Assembly (NCBI GenBank): GCA_016872835.1
Contig: VGYX01000010.1
Span: 1 to 64,000, forward strand
From: Planctomycetota bacterium
GTDB lineage: Bacteria; Planctomycetota; Phycisphaerae; Phycisphaerales; SM1A02
Reading direction: 5' to 3'
DNA: 64,000 nt
The notes under the pieces are model-generated. The model worked only from the letters and a program-made list of their open reading frames with translations. It searched no databases and was not told where the DNA came from. Both the position numbers and the translations under genes were made by a program. Below, piece by piece: positions 53,003 to 60,735 of the stretch (positions within the stretch are counted from its first letter, which is position 1; every line of letters begins with the position of its first letter).

Positions 53003-53818
53003 GTGATTCTGCGGACCTCCCAGGAGATCGAGGACGCACGCGCGGCCGCAGGCTGCGTGGTGGAGACGCACCGACGGCTGGCCGAGTGGCTGCGCCCGGG
53101 CATCACGCTGGCTGAAGTGGACGCCTTCTGTGCGCAGCTCTTCGAGAAGCTCAGCTGCAAGAGCGCCTTCGTGGGCTACAAGGTGCGCGGCCATCCTCCC
53201 TTCCGAAGCCAGACCTGCCTGAGCCTGAACGACATGGTCGTCCATGGCGAGCATGACGCGACCAAGCTGACCGAGGGCGATCTGCTGGCCGTGGACATCG
53301 GTGTGAAGCATCGCGGCATGATCGGCGACGCAGCCTGGACGTACTCCATCGCCAGCGCCACCGAGGTGGGACTGCGCCTGCAGCGATGTGGGCGCGAGAG
53401 CCTGCGCCGCGGCATCGCGGCGATTCGCGCCGGGCGCCCGATGATCGAGTGGGCGCGCGCGGTGCAGAACTACGTGGAGCGCGAGTGCCGCTTCCATCTC
53501 GTGCGCGGCCTGGGCGGGCACGGCATCGGCCACACGCTGCACGAGAGCCCCTACATCGCCAACACCGCACCGAGCTATCCCGGCGAGTGGACCGAGGCGT
53601 GGCGCCCCTTCGAGCGGGGCATGCTGCTTGCGGTCGAGCCCATGATCAGCGCGGGCACCACCGAGGTGCGGTCCCAGGGCAGCGCGTGGCCCGTCTGGAC
53701 CGCCGACGGCAGCCTGAGCGTGCATTACGAGGCGGACGTCATGGTGACCGAGGATGGTTGCGAGAACTTCACGGCGGCGCTGGACGAGCTGCCGGACATC
53801 GTGGGAGGCAAGGCATGA
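53003..53818 (+). CDS. map: Methionine aminopeptidase, type I
   Basis: 271 residues from GTG 53003. Metal ligands are intact: Asp in LLAVDIGVKHRGMIGDAAWT (DxG...D), His in HGIGHTLHESPYIANT, Glu in LLAVEPMISAGTTEV and Glu in VHYEADVMVTEDG. It removes the initiator Met from new proteins. The upstream 30 residues (TSQEIEDARAAAGCVVETHR) are standard. It has no zinc-finger extension. Its stop overlaps the start of serA as ATGA. Confidence 0.93.
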   Translation: MILRTSQEIEDARAAAGCVVETHRRLAEWLRPGITLAEVDAFCAQLFEKLSCKSAFVGYKVRGHPPFRSQTCLSLNDMVVHGEHDATKLTEGDLLAVDIGVKHRGMIGDAAWTYSIASATEVGLRLQRCGRESLRRGIAAIRAGRPMIEWARAVQNYVERECRFHLVRGLGGHGIGHTLHESPYIANTAPSYPGEWTEAWRPFERGMLLAVEPMISAGTTEVRSQGSAWPVWTADGSLSVHYEADVMVTEDGCENFTAALDELPDIVGGKA

Positions 53819-55026
53819 GCGGCAAGCCGCTGGCGGTGCTGGTGGAGGCGATCCATGCGTCGGCGGACGGCCCGCTGCGCGAGGCGGGCTTCGACGTGGA
53901 GCGGCTCGCGGCGAGTCCGGATGCGACGACGCTGGCATCGCTCGTGGCGCACGCGAGCGTGCTCGGCCTGCGCTCGAAGACCAAGTTGCCGGGGCCGCTG
54001 CTGGAACAGGCGAAGTCGCTCGCGGCCGTCGGCTGCTTCTGCATCGGCACGGATCAGGTGGATCTTGGCGCGGCGGCGCAGCGCGGCGTGCCGGTGTTCA
54101 ACTCGCCCTTCTCGAACACGCGCAGCGTGGCGGAGATGACGCTGGCCGAGATCATCGCGCTGGCGCGACGCCTCTTCGAGAAGAGCGCGCAGTTGCACGC
54201 CGGACACTGGGACAAGAGCGCGAAGGACAGCCGCGAGGTGCGCGGTCGCACGCTCGGCATCGTGGGCTACGGCCACATCGGCAGCCAGCTCAGCGTGCTG
54301 GCCGAGGATCTGGGCATGCGCGTGGTGTTCTTCGACATCGCGCGACGGCTGGCGCTGGGCAACGCGCAGTCGCTGCCTTCGCTGCAGGCGGTGCTCGAGA
54401 TATCCGACGTGGTGAGCCTGCACGTACCGGACACCGATCGCACGCGAAACATGATCGGCGCGAAGGAGATCGCGCAGATGTGCAAGGGCGCGACGCTGAT
54501 CAACAACAGCCGTGGCAAGGTGGTCGATCTTCAGGCGCTCGCCGTCGCGCTGCGCTCCGGCCATCTTTCCGGCGCCGCCGCCGACGTGTTCCCCGAGGAG
54601 CCGGCCGAGAACGGCGAGGGCTTCCGCACGCCTCTGACCGGCCTGCCGAACGTGATCCTGACGCCGCACATCGGCGGCAGCACCGAGGAGGCGCAGGAGG
54701 CGATCGCGATCGACGTGGCGGAGAAGCTCGCGCGATACTGGCGGCACGGCACCACGGCGACGGCGGTGAACTTCCCGCAGGTCGACCTGCCGCAGGTGAA
54801 GGATGGGCTGCTGCGCATCCTGCACGTGCACCGCAACGTGCCGGGCGTGCTCGGCAAGATGCACACGCTGCTGGCGAAGTCGAGCATCAACATCCACGCG
54901 GAGTTCCTGCAGAGCGACCGGGACACGAGCTTCGTGATCCTGGATGTCGACCGCTTCAAGGATCCGCGGCTGCTGGACGGACTGCGCGACATGGAGGAGA
55001 CCGTGCGGATGCGCGTGGCCTCCTGA
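53815..55026 (+). CDS. serA: D-3-phosphoglycerate dehydrogenase
   Basis: 403 residues. NAD-binding GxGxxG: TLGIVGYGHIGSQLSVLAED. Catalytic residues include Arg in LINNSRGKVVDLQALAVAL, Glu in DVFPEEPA and His in ILTPHIGGSTEEAQEAIAID. An ACT-type C-terminal domain (from about 330; RILHVHRNVPGVLGKMHTLL) allows serine feedback, as in the E. coli enzyme. It begins serine biosynthesis. The ATG at 53815 overlaps map; the longer frame upstream is map shadow. A palindromic element follows the stop by 9 bases. Confidence 0.95.
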   Translation: MSGKPLAVLVEAIHASADGPLREAGFDVERLAASPDATTLASLVAHASVLGLRSKTKLPGPLLEQAKSLAAVGCFCIGTDQVDLGAAAQRGVPVFNSPFSNTRSVAEMTLAEIIALARRLFEKSAQLHAGHWDKSAKDSREVRGRTLGIVGYGHIGSQLSVLAEDLGMRVVFFDIARRLALGNAQSLPSLQAVLEISDVVSLHVPDTDRTRNMIGAKEIAQMCKGATLINNSRGKVVDLQALAVALRSGHLSGAAADVFPEEPAENGEGFRTPLTGLPNVILTPHIGGSTEEAQEAIAIDVAEKLARYWRHGTTATAVNFPQVDLPQVKDGLLRILHVHRNVPGVLGKMHTLLAKSSINIHAEFLQSDRDTSFVILDVDRFKDPRLLDGLRDMEETVRMRVAS

Positions 55027-55035
55027 GTCCGCGAA

Positions 55036-55279
55036 CGAGGGTTGGAGGTTGTTATCGATCACCTGCCACTCCTCCACGCGCGTCGTGACGGCACAGCCCG
55101 TACGCGGCCGCCTTGGCTCCGCTTCGCATCCGCCTCGGCTTAGCGCTCATCGCTCCGCTCGGCGAATCGGGTCCGGGGAAACATGCGATCGGCTCGCTGC
55201 GCTCTTCGCGAAACCGCTTTGCGGGCTGCGCCGTCACAACGCGCGGATCGAGGTGGTCAATAACAACCTCCGACCCTCG
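55036..55279. repeat. 244-base imperfect palindromic (MITE-like) element
   Basis: The left arm (55036-55107) and the complement of the right arm (55214-55279) align over about 65-70 bases. The outer 20 bases match at 19 positions (CGAGGGTTGGAGGTTGTTAT against CGAGGGTCGGAGGTTGTTAT). An inner block (CGCGCGTCGTGACGGCACAG against CGCGCGTTGTGACGGCGCAG) matches at 18 of 20. About 106 bases separate the arms. No transposase frame is inside. It lies between serA and the prolyl oligopeptidase gene, ending 19 bases before its ATG. A related 22-base piece lies upstream of efp. Confidence 0.75.
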
Positions 55280-55298
55280 CTATCGGTACCTTGCTGGC

Positions 55299-57410
55299 AT
55301 GCTCACTGCACTCCTGACCGCTGTCCTCGCGTTTGCAGCCGATTCCGCGCCTGCGCCCGTCGTGGAGACGCTTCACGGCGAGACTTTCTCCGACGAGTGG
55401 CGTTGGCTCGAGGCGCTCGAGAAGGACTCCCCCGCCGTCGCAGACTGGACCACCGCGCAGATCGATCGCACGCGCTCCACGCTCGATGCGCTGCCGTGCC
55501 GCTCGCGCATCGCCTCCACGCTCGAGCCGCTGCTGAAGCTGCCGAGCGTGGGCCTGCCGAGCATGCACGGAGAATGGTGCTTCTTCGGTGAGCGCACTGG
55601 TGACCAGAATCAGGGCGTCCTGAAGGTGCAGAGGGGCACCGATCCCGCCTCGCGCGCCACTGCGCGCACGCTGATCGATCCCAACGCGATGGACGCGAAG
55701 GGCCTGATCTCGCTCGACTGGAATGCGCCGAGTGACGACGGCACCATGCTCGCCTTCGGCACCAGCCGATCCGGCAGCGAGATGAGCGAACTTCGCGTGA
55801 TGGACGTCGCCTCCGGCAAGACGCTGCCCGACACGATCACCGGCAAGGTGAGCTTCCAGGGCTGGACGCCCTCGAAGGACGGCTTCCTGTACAGCGCGCT
55901 GCGTGATCCGAAGGACCCGTACAGCCGCGAGGTGCGCTTCCACGTGCTCGGCACCGATCCAGCCACCGATCGCCTGCTCGCGAAGCAGACGAATCCGAGC
56001 GAGATCCCCTTCGCCGGCCTGAGCCGCGACGGTCGCTGGATGATGCTCGGCTTCAGCCGAGGCTGGCAGGCGAACGATCTCGCGGTCGCCGATTTCGAGG
56101 CCTGGCGCAAGGGTGCCGGTGATCCGAAGCTGATCGAGATCGCCAAGGGCCTGCCCGCGCGCTTCACGCCGATCGGCTTCGAAGGCTCGCGCATGCTGAT
56201 GATGACCACGCTCGACGCGCCGCGCTCGCGGCTGGTCGCGGTGGATCTGTCGCAACCCGCGCGCGCGAACTGGAAGGACGTCATTCCCGAGCCCAAGGAT
56301 GAGGTGCTCGAAAGCGTCGGCCTGACGAAGGGCGGCATGATCGCGTCGTTCACGAAGCACGTCTGCACGCGCATGGAGCGGTTCGACCGATCAGGCCGCA
56401 GCCTCGGCGAGATCCCGCTGCCGGGCCTTGGCGCCGCCGGCGTGTCGATCGACGAGGATCGCTCCGACGCGTTCATCAGCTACACCAGCTACAACGAGCC
56501 GCGCAGCTCGTACCACGTGGCCGACCTGGCCGCGCCGAAGCTCGTCTCGTGGTGGAAGCCCTCGGTGCCGCTGGACCTTACGAAGTGGACCGTGGAGCGC
56601 GTGCGCATCGCCAGCAAGGACGGCACGATGGTGCCGCTGTTCATGGTGCGCCGAAGCGACCTCACGCCGAACGGTGACCGCCCTTGCCTGCTCTACGGCT
56701 ACGGCGGCTTCAACGTGAGCATGGATCCGGGATTCAACCCGGGCATCGCGCCATGGATCGAGGCAGGCGGCGTGTACGCGGTGGCGTGCCTGCGCGGCGG
56801 CGGCGAGTACGGCGAGGCGTGGCACGAGGCCGGCATGCTCGGCCGCAAGCAGAACGTGTTCGACGACTACTACGCCTGCGCGGAGTGGCTGATCGGCAAC
56901 AAGTGGACCAGCGCGAAGCGCCTCGCGATCCAGGGCGGCAGCAACGGCGGCCTGCTCACCGGCGTGGCGATCACGCAGCGACCCGACCTCTTCTGCGCCG
57001 CGATCAGCGCGGTGCCGCTGCTCGACATGCTGCGCTACCAGAACTTCCTGCTGGCGAAGTACTGGGTGCCCGAATACGGCAGCAGCGACAGTGCCGAGCA
57101 GTTCAAGTGGCTGCGCGCGTACAGCCCGTACCACAACCTGAAGCCGGGCACGGCCTATCCAGCCGTGCTCTTCACGGCGGGCGAGAACGACAGCCGCGTG
57201 CACCCGCTGCACGCGCGCAAGATGGCCGCGCGGATGCAGGCGATGCGGGGAAGCGCACAGGATGGCAATCCGGTGCTGCTCTGGGTCGACCGCGACGCGG
57301 GTCACGGACAGGGCAAGCCGCTCGCCGCACGCATCCGCGATCAGGTCGACCAGTGGTCCTTCCTGATGTGGCGCACGGGCCTGTGCGATTCGTACGCACA
57401 GGGCAAGTGA
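55299..57410 (+). CDS. Prolyl oligopeptidase (S9A family)
   Basis: 703 residues from ATG 55299, with a short hydrophobic N-terminus (LLTAVLAFAADSAPAP) suggesting export. The beta-propeller fills the middle, and the catalytic domain is C-terminal: CLLYGYGGFNVSMDPGFNPG, the Ser motif in LAIQGGSNGGLLTGVAITQR, Asp in FTAGENDSRVHPLHARK and His in DRDAGHGQGKPLA. It cleaves short peptides after Pro. The longer frame upstream runs through the palindromic repeat and is not credited. The gene begins just after that repeat, which may supply or disturb its promoter. Confidence 0.95.
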   Translation: MLTALLTAVLAFAADSAPAPVVETLHGETFSDEWRWLEALEKDSPAVADWTTAQIDRTRSTLDALPCRSRIASTLEPLLKLPSVGLPSMHGEWCFFGERTGDQNQGVLKVQRGTDPASRATARTLIDPNAMDAKGLISLDWNAPSDDGTMLAFGTSRSGSEMSELRVMDVASGKTLPDTITGKVSFQGWTPSKDGFLYSALRDPKDPYSREVRFHVLGTDPATDRLLAKQTNPSEIPFAGLSRDGRWMMLGFSRGWQANDLAVADFEAWRKGAGDPKLIEIAKGLPARFTPIGFEGSRMLMMTTLDAPRSRLVAVDLSQPARANWKDVIPEPKDEVLESVGLTKGGMIASFTKHVCTRMERFDRSGRSLGEIPLPGLGAAGVSIDEDRSDAFISYTSYNEPRSSYHVADLAAPKLVSWWKPSVPLDLTKWTVERVRIASKDGTMVPLFMVRRSDLTPNGDRPCLLYGYGGFNVSMDPGFNPGIAPWIEAGGVYAVACLRGGGEYGEAWHEAGMLGRKQNVFDDYYACAEWLIGNKWTSAKRLAIQGGSNGGLLTGVAITQRPDLFCAAISAVPLLDMLRYQNFLLAKYWVPEYGSSDSAEQFKWLRAYSPYHNLKPGTAYPAVLFTAGENDSRVHPLHARKMAARMQAMRGSAQDGNPVLLWVDRDAGHGQGKPLAARIRDQVDQWSFLMWRTGLCDSYAQGK

Positions 57411-57435
57411 GCGCACAAACCCACACGCCGCATGA

Positions 57436-59661
57436 TCAGCCGATCACCTGCAGCCGCGCGAACTCCTGGATGAGCGTCTTGCGGCCCACCGCCGCGAACG
57501 CCACGCGCAGCGCCGTGCTGCCGCCGCGCGGGCTCACGGCCTCGATCGTGCCCACACCAAAGAGCGGATGCCGCACCCGCATGCCCACGCGCAGGCCGCC
57601 GGGGCGCGGCGCAGGTGCGTCGATCCCGTCGCTTCCATCGTCGCCGTAATCCTCGGTCGTGTCCTCGCGCACGACTTCGTCGGGCAGTTCACGGACGAAC
57701 ATGCTCTCGATCGTCGCCATCGGCTGACCGCGCATCGTGCGGCTTGCGGCGCTCGTGAGCAGCAGCCGGTCCTCGGCACGCGTCATGCCGACGAAGCACA
57801 GCCGGCGCTCCTCCTCGAGATCACCCGGCGTGTCCATGCTGCGCGCGTGCGGCAGACTGCCCTGCTCGAGGCCGACCATGCACACCAGCGGGAACTCGAG
57901 CCCCTTCGCCGCGTGCAGCGTCATCAGCGTGACCGCGCCGTTCTCGGGATCGAACGCGTCGCTGTCGGCGACCAGCGCGATGCGTTCGAGATACGCCCGC
58001 AGCGCGTCGAGTCCGGTCCGGAGCGGCGGCACGCCCTCCTCCTCGCCCACCGCCTCCTGTGCCAGTCGCTCCGACACGAACTCCGACGACGCACTCACCA
58101 CCTGTGCCAGGTTCTCCACGCGGCTCTCGCCCTCGTCGGCGTTCTCGCGGTCCTCCTGCAGATAGTGCGCCTCAAGGCCGCTCTCGCGCGCGATGCGTCC
58201 GACGAGTTCGCCCAGCGCCTCCGCCGGCGAACCTTCCGCCTCGCGGCGCCACGCCAGCACCAGCTCCGCCAGCTTCCGTGCAGCGTTCGCTGCGCGCGCC
58301 GTCACTCCCGCCTCCTCCGGCATGCGAAGCGCCTCGATGAGTGGCATGCCTCGCTTGGCCGCGTGGAGTTCGATGCGCGAGAGGCTGGTGTCGCCCAGAC
58401 CGCGCGCCGGCACGTTCGCCACGCGTCCGAGCGCAAGCTCGTCCTGCGGATTCGCGGCCAGACGCAGGTACGCGACCAGGTCGCGCACCTCGCGCCGGTC
58501 GTAGAACGCGGTGCCGCGCACGACCTGATGCGGAATGTCCGCGCGACGCAGCGCTTCCTCGAGCACGCGGCTCATGCTGTTCATGCGGTAGAGCACGGCC
58601 ATGCCCTTCCATGGCACACCGCGCTCGCGCCCCGCCTCGAGCTCGCGCACCACGCGCAACGCCTCGCTGCGCTCGTCCACGCAGCGCACGTAGATCGGCG
58701 CATCACCCTCGCCGCGCATGCTGCGCAACTCCTTGTGGCGCCGCTGGCGATTGCGCTGGATCAGCGTGCTCGCCGCGTCGACGATCGGTCGAACGCTTCG
58801 GAAGTTCTCGCCCAGTGGGATCACCGTCGCGTCGGGGAAGCTCTGCTCGAACTGCAGGATGTTGCGCAAGTCGGCGCCGCGCCAGCCGTAGATGCTCTGA
58901 TCGGGATCGCCCACCACGCAGAGCCGCCGGTGCTCGCGCGCCAGCTCGTGGACCATGCAGAACTGCGCGTGATTCGTGTCCTGGTACTCGTCGACCAACA
59001 TGTTTCGGAAGCGCCCACGCAGCAGTTCGCGCACCTCCTCGTGCTCGCGCAGCAGACGCGCGGTGCGGCACAGCAGGTCGTCGAAATCAAGCGCCTTGCT
59101 GCGAGCGAGAACCTTTTCGTAGGCGGCGAAGATGCGTGCGATGGTGCGCGCGCGCCAGTCGCGGCTCTGCGCCGCAGCCGCGTCGGGCGAGAGCAACTGG
59201 TCCTTGAAGCCGCCGATCTCGGACAGCACCGCATTCGGCGTGAAGCGGTCACTTCCCTCGCCCGCCTCGCTGATCGCCTGCTTGCAGGCCTTCGCCTGAT
59301 CGTCGGTGTCGAGCACCGTGAAGTCCGATGGCACGTCCGCCTGCTCTGCATAACGGCGCAGCACGCGCGCACCGAAAGCGTGGAAGGTGCCCGCGACGAT
59401 GCGCGACGCGTCACCATGACCCGACATGAGTTCCTGCACGCGCCGCCGCATCTCGCCCGCGGCCTTGTTGGTGAACGTCAGCGCGAGCACGCTGGAGGGC
59501 GACTCGCCGCACGCGACGAGGTACGCGATGCGATGTGTGATCACGCGCGTCTTGCCGGAACCTGGTCCGGCGAGCACGAGCAGCGGCGTTCCGCGATGCT
59601 CGACCGCCTGCCGCTGGGGCTCGGTGAGACGCTCCAGCAGGCTGTGCGCGTGGCTTGACAT
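57436..59661 (-). CDS. UvrD/PcrA-type superfamily 1 DNA helicase
   Basis: 741 residues. Motif I PLLVLAGPGSGKTRVITHRI; motif Ia LALTFTNKAAGEMRRR; motif II NMLVDEYQDTNHAQF; motif III LCVVGDPDQSIYGWRGAD; motif IV VIPLGENFRS; motif V GAVTLMTLHAAKGLEFPLVC; motif VI FVGMTRAEDRLLLT. The C-terminal region (HPLFGVGTIEAVSPRGGSTA) is the PcrA-type RNA-polymerase-contact Tudor-like domain. It unwinds DNA in repair and replication restart. It is full length, with no partner genes. The stop lies 26 bases after the end of the prolyl oligopeptidase gene (convergent). Confidence 0.95.
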   Translation of the reverse strand: MSSHAHSLLERLTEPQRQAVEHRGTPLLVLAGPGSGKTRVITHRIAYLVACGESPSSVLALTFTNKAAGEMRRRVQELMSGHGDASRIVAGTFHAFGARVLRRYAEQADVPSDFTVLDTDDQAKACKQAISEAGEGSDRFTPNAVLSEIGGFKDQLLSPDAAAAQSRDWRARTIARIFAAYEKVLARSKALDFDDLLCRTARLLREHEEVRELLRGRFRNMLVDEYQDTNHAQFCMVHELAREHRRLCVVGDPDQSIYGWRGADLRNILQFEQSFPDATVIPLGENFRSVRPIVDAASTLIQRNRQRRHKELRSMRGEGDAPIYVRCVDERSEALRVVRELEAGRERGVPWKGMAVLYRMNSMSRVLEEALRRADIPHQVVRGTAFYDRREVRDLVAYLRLAANPQDELALGRVANVPARGLGDTSLSRIELHAAKRGMPLIEALRMPEEAGVTARAANAARKLAELVLAWRREAEGSPAEALGELVGRIARESGLEAHYLQEDRENADEGESRVENLAQVVSASSEFVSERLAQEAVGEEEGVPPLRTGLDALRAYLERIALVADSDAFDPENGAVTLMTLHAAKGLEFPLVCMVGLEQGSLPHARSMDTPGDLEEERRLCFVGMTRAEDRLLLTSAASRTMRGQPMATIESMFVRELPDEVVREDTTEDYGDDGSDGIDAPAPRPGGLRVGMRVRHPLFGVGTIEAVSPRGGSTALRVAFAAVGRKTLIQEFARLQVIG

Positions 59662-59762
59662 CGAGACTCCGAGTTTAGAAGGGGAAAAACCGCGTGTTCT
59701 CCACGTTCAAGCCTCATGCGTTCCACAAGATCTTGCGGAAACGGAGACCCAAGACAGCCTCT

Positions 59763-59867
59763 CCACACCAATTGTTGTGGTGGGTGAGAGAATCTGCCGA
59801 TGCACAACCGCATGAAACGCCTGAGGTTGTGCGCGGTCTTCGTGAAATCGCAACATTTCGTGTTGCG
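59763..59867 (+). promoter_or_regulatory. Cluster of inverted repeats upstream of dcd-nrdJ
   Basis: Three symmetrical sites lie in this stretch: an 18-base imperfect palindrome CCACACCAATTGTTGTGG (59763-59780), GCACAACC (59802-59809) with GGTTGTGC (59825-59832), and CGCAACA-TTTCG-TGTTGCG (59849-59867). All share CACAAC/GTTGTG-like half sites. They sit before the promoter of the dNTP genes. The first matches an NrdR-box pattern at about 11 of 16 positions, which is only suggestive. Confidence 0.4.
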
Positions 59868-59872
59868 CCATC

Positions 59873-59900
59873 TTGCGAGCCCAATCTGTAGGGGTAGGAT
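59873..59900 (+). promoter_or_regulatory. Candidate promoter of dcd-nrdJ
   Basis: TTGCGA (59873-59878) and TAGGAT (59895-59900) are spaced 16 bases apart. It would give a leader of about 160 bases before dcd. Confidence 0.4.
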
Positions 59901-59906
59901 CCGCCG

Positions 59907-60065
59907 CGTCCTTGGCTCTTGCAGGCGTGCAAAGGCCCCGGATTCGGTGTTGAGAGCAGTCCGTTTGTTCGGATCCTGTTCGGATGCTTTCGCGGAGGCA
60001 TTCCCTCGGACTTGTGACCGAGGGGCGTGAGCGTTCCGACAGGACTGTAAGAGAAAGAGACCGCC
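59907..60065 (+). other. 5' leader of dcd with one clear hairpin
   Basis: This gene-free stretch contains the perfect stem CCCTCGG (60003-60009) with CCGAGGG (60018-60024), loop ACTTGTGA, with no T-run after it. Closer to dcd lies GACAGGACTGTAAGAGAAAG. It resembles a structured leader, but no known riboswitch core was recognised. Confidence 0.35.
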
Positions 60066-60656
60066 ATGGTGCTGTGCGACTCTGAAATCCAGGAACGTGT
60101 TGGCATCGAGCCCTTCGAGGGCATGGCCAAGCGACCGGGCAGGATCTCCTTCGGTGTCAGCAGCTACGGCTACGACGTGCGCGTGGGCACTCGATTCAAG
60201 GTGTTCACGAACGCCACCAGCGGTGGCACCGCAGTCGTCGACCCCAAGAACTTCACGAACGACCTCTTCATCGATGTCGAGCTCGCCGGCACCGGCCGCG
60301 ACCACATCATCATCCCGCCGAACTCCTTCGCACTCGCCGAGACCGTCGAGACGATCGAGGTGCCACGCGATTGCCTGGCGATCTGCGTGGGCAAGAGCAC
60401 CTACGCGCGCTGCGGCATCATCGTGAACGTGACCCCGCTCGAGCCCGAGTGGCGCGGCAAGGTCACGATCGAGATCAGCAACACCACCCCGCTTCCGGCC
60501 CGTATCTACGCCAACGAGGGCATCGCCCAGATGGTGTTCCTGCAGGCCAGCCGCACCTGCACAAGCAGCTACGCGGACAAGTCGGGCAAGTACCAGGACC
60601 AGACAGGACTCACCCTGCCGATGGTCGACGGCCTCAAGCCGCCGGCCTCGGCCTGA
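60066..60656 (+). CDS. dcd: dCTP deaminase
   Basis: 196 residues. It begins [12 protein letters not shown], with [20 protein letters not shown] as the family signature. [20 protein letters not shown] carries the catalytic region (Arg and the Glu in LEPEWRG), followed by [13 protein letters not shown]. It deaminates dCTP to dUTP on the way to dTTP. It is full length (E. coli 193). The ribosome site AAGAGAAAGAGACCGCC is weak. It is the first gene of a dNTP unit with nrdJ, 79 bases further on. Confidence 0.95.
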   Translation: MVLCDSEIQERVGIEPFEGMAKRPGRISFGVSSYGYDVRVGTRFKVFTNATSGGTAVVDPKNFTNDLFIDVELAGTGRDHIIIPPNSFALAETVETIEVPRDCLAICVGKSTYARCGIIVNVTPLEPEWRGKVTIEISNTTPLPARIYANEGIAQMVFLQASRTCTSSYADKSGKYQDQTGLTLPMVDGLKPPASA

Positions 60657-60666
60657 CTCGACCACG

Positions 60667-60692
60667 CCGCCCCGCGGGGCGGACCCGTTTTC
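60667..60692 (+). terminator. Palindromic hairpin between dcd and nrdJ
   Basis: A perfect 16-base palindrome, CCGCCCCGCGGGGCGG (60667-60682), is followed by ACCCGTTTTC. It could partly terminate or process the dcd-nrdJ transcript and so set their ratio. Confidence 0.45.
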
Positions 60693-60735
60693 ACGTCGCT
60701 TCTCACTTCACTTCCATCGCAGGACAGGACGAACC

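Noticed and set aside
57568..59658. A 696-residue plus-strand frame
   Set aside because: It is the shadow of the UvrD/PcrA helicase gene on the other strand, with Arg/His/Ala-rich content and no motifs.
59907..60065. Cobalamin riboswitch before dcd-nrdJ
   Set aside because: ACTGTAAG near 60045 and GAGACCGCC near 60057 recall parts of the B12 box, but the core GGTG/AAxxCC and CCCGC segments and the spacing are missing.
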